Shown in pieces: positions 6,488 through 8,031 of a stretch of 8,031 nucleotides of DNA (position 1 is the stretch's first letter; each line of letters starts with the position of its first letter). Position numbers and translations under genes: made by a program. The notes below the pieces were generated by a model. It did no database searches. It was given only the letters and a program-made list of their open reading frames with translations, and was not told the origin of the DNA. The stretch is from an uncultured Cytophagaceae bacterium (GTDB lineage Bacteria; Bacteroidota; Bacteroidia; Cytophagales; Spirosomataceae), in assembly GCA_903837305.1 (NCBI GenBank), contig CAILUB010000317.1, positions 1 to 8,031 of the forward strand, written 5' to 3'.

Positions 6488-7387
6488 CACGTAATCGATG
6501 TTTCGTTGAATGCCCTTTAGCTTCGTCCGTTTGATAGCAGAATACTGAAATAAGGTTTGAAAAACCTCTTCCGATAAGCCTTCCCAATCGATATCCTGTA
6601 GATTCGTATCAAATCTAGGCTCTACATGCGGCTTCGAAAAGCGATTCCAAGGGCACACATCTTGGCAAATATCACAACCAAAAATCCAGTTTTGAAAATC
6701 CCCCTGCAAACTAGCCGGCATCTGGTCCTTTAATTCAATCGTAAAATAGGAAATACATTTGCTTCCATCCACCACATAAGGCGTAATCGCCTCCGTGGGA
6801 CAGGCATCGATGCAACGTGTGCAGGTACCACAAAAGTCTTTAATGGGTCCATCTGGAGTCGCCTTTACATCAATGAGGAGCTCAGCTAGGAAATAAAAAC
6901 TCCCCTTTTTCGGAATAATCAAATTCGCATTCTTCCCGATCCACCCTAACCCAGACTTCTTCGCCCACGCTTTCTCTAATACAGGGGCTGAATCCACGAA
7001 CATTCGACCTGAAAACTCGCCTACATCTTTTTTTAGTGCGTCCCAAAGATCCTGCATCTTATCTTTAATGACCCGGTGGTAATCTTCACCATAGGCATAT
7101 TTCGAAATTTTGAAGTCTTTCACAGCGATTTCTTCTGCCGGAAAATAATTGTAAACGAGGGAAACGACCGTTTGACAACCATCCACTAATTTCCGAGGAT
7201 CCAGTCGTTTGTCAAAGTGATTCGCCATATAAGCCATTTCTCCGTGCTGATTTGAATTCAGCCAGGCCTCTAAATGAGGCGCCTCTTCCTCCAGAAATCC
7301 CGCTTCTGAAATACCACAATAGGCAAAACCAAATTGCTGCGCTTTGGCCTTAATCAAACGTGAAATTTCTTCGGGACTTGTAGACAT
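6470..7387 (-). CDS. queG: Epoxyqueuosine reductase QueG
   Basis: 305 residues from the ATG at 7387. QueG carries out the last step of queuosine synthesis, reducing epoxyqueuosine to queuosine at position 34 of GUN-anticodon tRNAs with cobalamin and two [4Fe-4S] clusters in the cytoplasm. Visible: N-terminal DUF1730/cobalamin-binding region with the signature VDSAPVLEKAWAKKSGLGWIGKN from residue 131 (D132 corresponds to the catalytic Asp of the family); first ferredoxin motif C186-x2-C189-x2-C192-x3-C196-P; C211; second motif C238-x2-C241-x3-C245-P; and the conserved IKRTKLKGIQRN near 285-296. The protein is about 70 residues shorter than E. coli QueG (about 379), lacking most of the C-terminal HEAT-like region; all catalytic and cluster residues are present, so this looks like the short form and not a truncation. 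It is convergent with the GntR gene and divergent from grpE, apparently monocistronic. Confidence 0.96.
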   Translation of the reverse strand: MSTSPEEISRLIKAKAQQFGFAYCGISEAGFLEEEAPHLEAWLNSNQHGEMAYMANHFDKRLDPRKLVDGCQTVVSLVYNYFPAEEIAVKDFKISKYAYGEDYHRVIKDKMQDLWDALKKDVGEFSGRMFVDSAPVLEKAWAKKSGLGWIGKNANLIIPKKGSFYFLAELLIDVKATPDGPIKDFCGTCTRCIDACPTEAITPYVVDGSKCISYFTIELKDQMPASLQGDFQNWIFGCDICQDVCPWNRFSKPHVEPRFDTNLQDIDWEGLSEEVFQTLFQYSAIKRTKLKGIQRNIDYVKKKRP

Positions 7388-7392
7388 TTGTT

Positions 7393-7425
7393 TAAAATTA
7401 CGAAGGGCATTTCATTTATGCCAAA
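7393..7425 (-). promoter_or_regulatory. Predicted queG promoter
   Basis: On the minus strand TTTG (7425-7422) is followed after 21 nt by TAATTTTA (7400-7393), one mismatch from TAnnTTTG. The box ends 5 nt before the queG ATG at 7387, so the transcript would start at or within a few bases of the start codon. Confidence 0.55.
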
Positions 7426-7453
7426 GTGTCAGAAAATTGTTTTTGGTATCGAA

Positions 7454-7485
7454 TTTGTAAGAGGGAATTCGCAATCGTAATTTTG
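7454..7485 (+). promoter_or_regulatory. Predicted grpE-dnaJ promoter, consensus match
   Basis: TTTG at 7454-7457 and TAATTTTG at 7478-7485, separated by 20 nt, match both Bacteroidota elements without a mismatch. The -7 box ends 4 nt before the grpE ATG at 7490, so the start of transcription should fall at about the start codon, predicting a leaderless mRNA. No CIRCE inverted repeat is visible upstream of grpE. Confidence 0.7.
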
Positions 7486-7489
7486 TACC

Positions 7490-7999
7490 ATGAAAAAGAA
7501 AGAAAACGAACCAACGCCTGAGGAAGAAATTATCAATCAAGAAGTAGAAAACACGCAAGAAGCTGAAGAAACGGCACCTGTGGATGAATTAGCTGAGATG
7601 AAGGAGAAATACCTTCGACTGTATTCAGACTTCGAAAACTTCCGTAAACGTACGGCTAAAGAGAAAATAGAGCTCATCCAAACCGCATCGGAACGTTTAA
7701 TCGTTGACTTATTACCTGTCATTGATGACTACGAACGTGCTCTTGCGAATGCTCCTGAAGGAGAAATCTCCGAAGGCACTCAATTAATCTTCACTAAAAT
7801 AGGGAACATTCTGCAATCCAAAGGGTTAAAAGAATTGCCGGCTAAAGGCGAAATATTCGACGCAGAATTGCACGATTGCATCACGCAATTCCCAGCCCCC
7901 TCTGAAGAGGAAAAAGGCAAAGTGGTCGAAGTAGTTGAAAAAGGATATACACTGAATGAAAAAGTCATCCGCTTTGCGAAAGTGGTGGTCGGAAATTAA
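7490..7999 (+). CDS. grpE: GrpE, nucleotide exchange factor of DnaK
   Basis: 169 residues, ATG at 7490, TAA stop. GrpE is the cytoplasmic dimer that speeds ADP release from DnaK (Hsp70) and acts as thermosensor of the chaperone cycle. The sequence has an acidic, probably disordered N-terminus (1-30, rich in E, with N, T and P), a long helix/coiled-coil (about 31-70, with the family pattern LYSDFENFRKRTAKE), the helical bundle region LIVDLLPVIDDYERAL (70-85), and a C-terminal beta wing (about 115-169) with FDAELHDCI and the end signature KGYTLNEKVIRFAKVVV. In that signature RFAK replaces the RPAM/RPAK seen in many other phyla; the rest is normal. Length is typical for the compact versions. dnaJ begins 6 nt downstream, forming the usual grpE-dnaJ pair. 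Confidence 0.96.
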   Translation: MKKKENEPTPEEEIINQEVENTQEAEETAPVDELAEMKEKYLRLYSDFENFRKRTAKEKIELIQTASERLIVDLLPVIDDYERALANAPEGEISEGTQLIFTKIGNILQSKGLKELPAKGEIFDAELHDCITQFPAPSEEEKGKVVEVVEKGYTLNEKVIRFAKVVVGN

Positions 8000-8005
8000 T
8001 AGAAA

Positions 8006-8031
8006 ATGGCTCAAAAAAGAGATTATTACGA
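8006..8031 (+). CDS. dnaJ: DnaJ chaperone, N-terminal fragment (runs off window)
   Basis: Only 26 bases are present, reading MAQKRDYY and then an incomplete codon starting GA. This is the standard opening of the DnaJ J-domain (…RDYYEILGV). It starts 6 nt after the grpE stop codon, in the expected grpE-dnaJ order, and would share its promoter. The identification rests on these eight residues plus the neighbour; no further domain can be seen. Confidence 0.85.

Noticed and set aside
7537..8014. Minus-strand open frames opposite grpE (7537-7722, 7780-7968, 7826-8014).
   Set aside because: Ser/Phe-rich translations typical of the antisense of a Glu/Lys-rich gene; no family resemblance.

Overview
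The window looks like a chromosomal segment of a member of the phylum Bacteroidota, probably of the Cytophagales type (the order is inference only). The evidence is a hybrid two-component sensor of the Bacteroidota-typical propeller/Y_Y_Y/AraC architecture, the general absence of Shine-Dalgarno sequences, and good matches to the Bacteroidota promoter consensus TTTG-N19-21-TAnnTTTG. Composition is moderately AT-rich and genes are tightly packed. There is no gene-free stretch over 300 bases; the longest is the 150 bp divergent region at 5266-5415.

Left block (1-5265, minus strand). A compact three-gene operon reads right to left. It starts with a full-length hybrid two-component system (HTCS) of 1346 residues, followed after 1 nt by an exported zinc-dependent phospholipase C / S1-P1-nuclease-like protein. 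After 0 nt comes a YfcE/MJ0936-type metallophosphoesterase that is cut by the window edge. The grouping suggests sensing of an extracellular ligand coupled to phosphodiester hydrolysis; no SusC/SusD or carbohydrate-active enzyme lies in the window, which is where HTCS proteins are usually found.

Centre (5266-6438). A 150 bp divergent intergenic region separates the HTCS from a plus-strand GntR-type winged-helix regulator carrying a LacI-like ligand-binding domain. The region holds a GGAC-N6-GTCC palindrome and three GTCCT direct repeats with start-to-start spacings of 27 and 21 bp. They lie upstream of, or touch, the predicted promoters. One or both regulators may bind here.

Right block (6439-8031). 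A strong hairpin terminator closes the GntR gene and overlaps the 3' end of the convergent queG (epoxyqueuosine reductase, minus strand). queG is divergent from grpE (plus), which is followed 6 nt later by the first codons of dnaJ, cut by the window end. The predicted promoters of queG and grpE sit so close to their start codons that both mRNAs may be leaderless or nearly so. This block is ordinary housekeeping (tRNA modification and the Hsp70 co-chaperones); the left and central blocks are the more interesting part.
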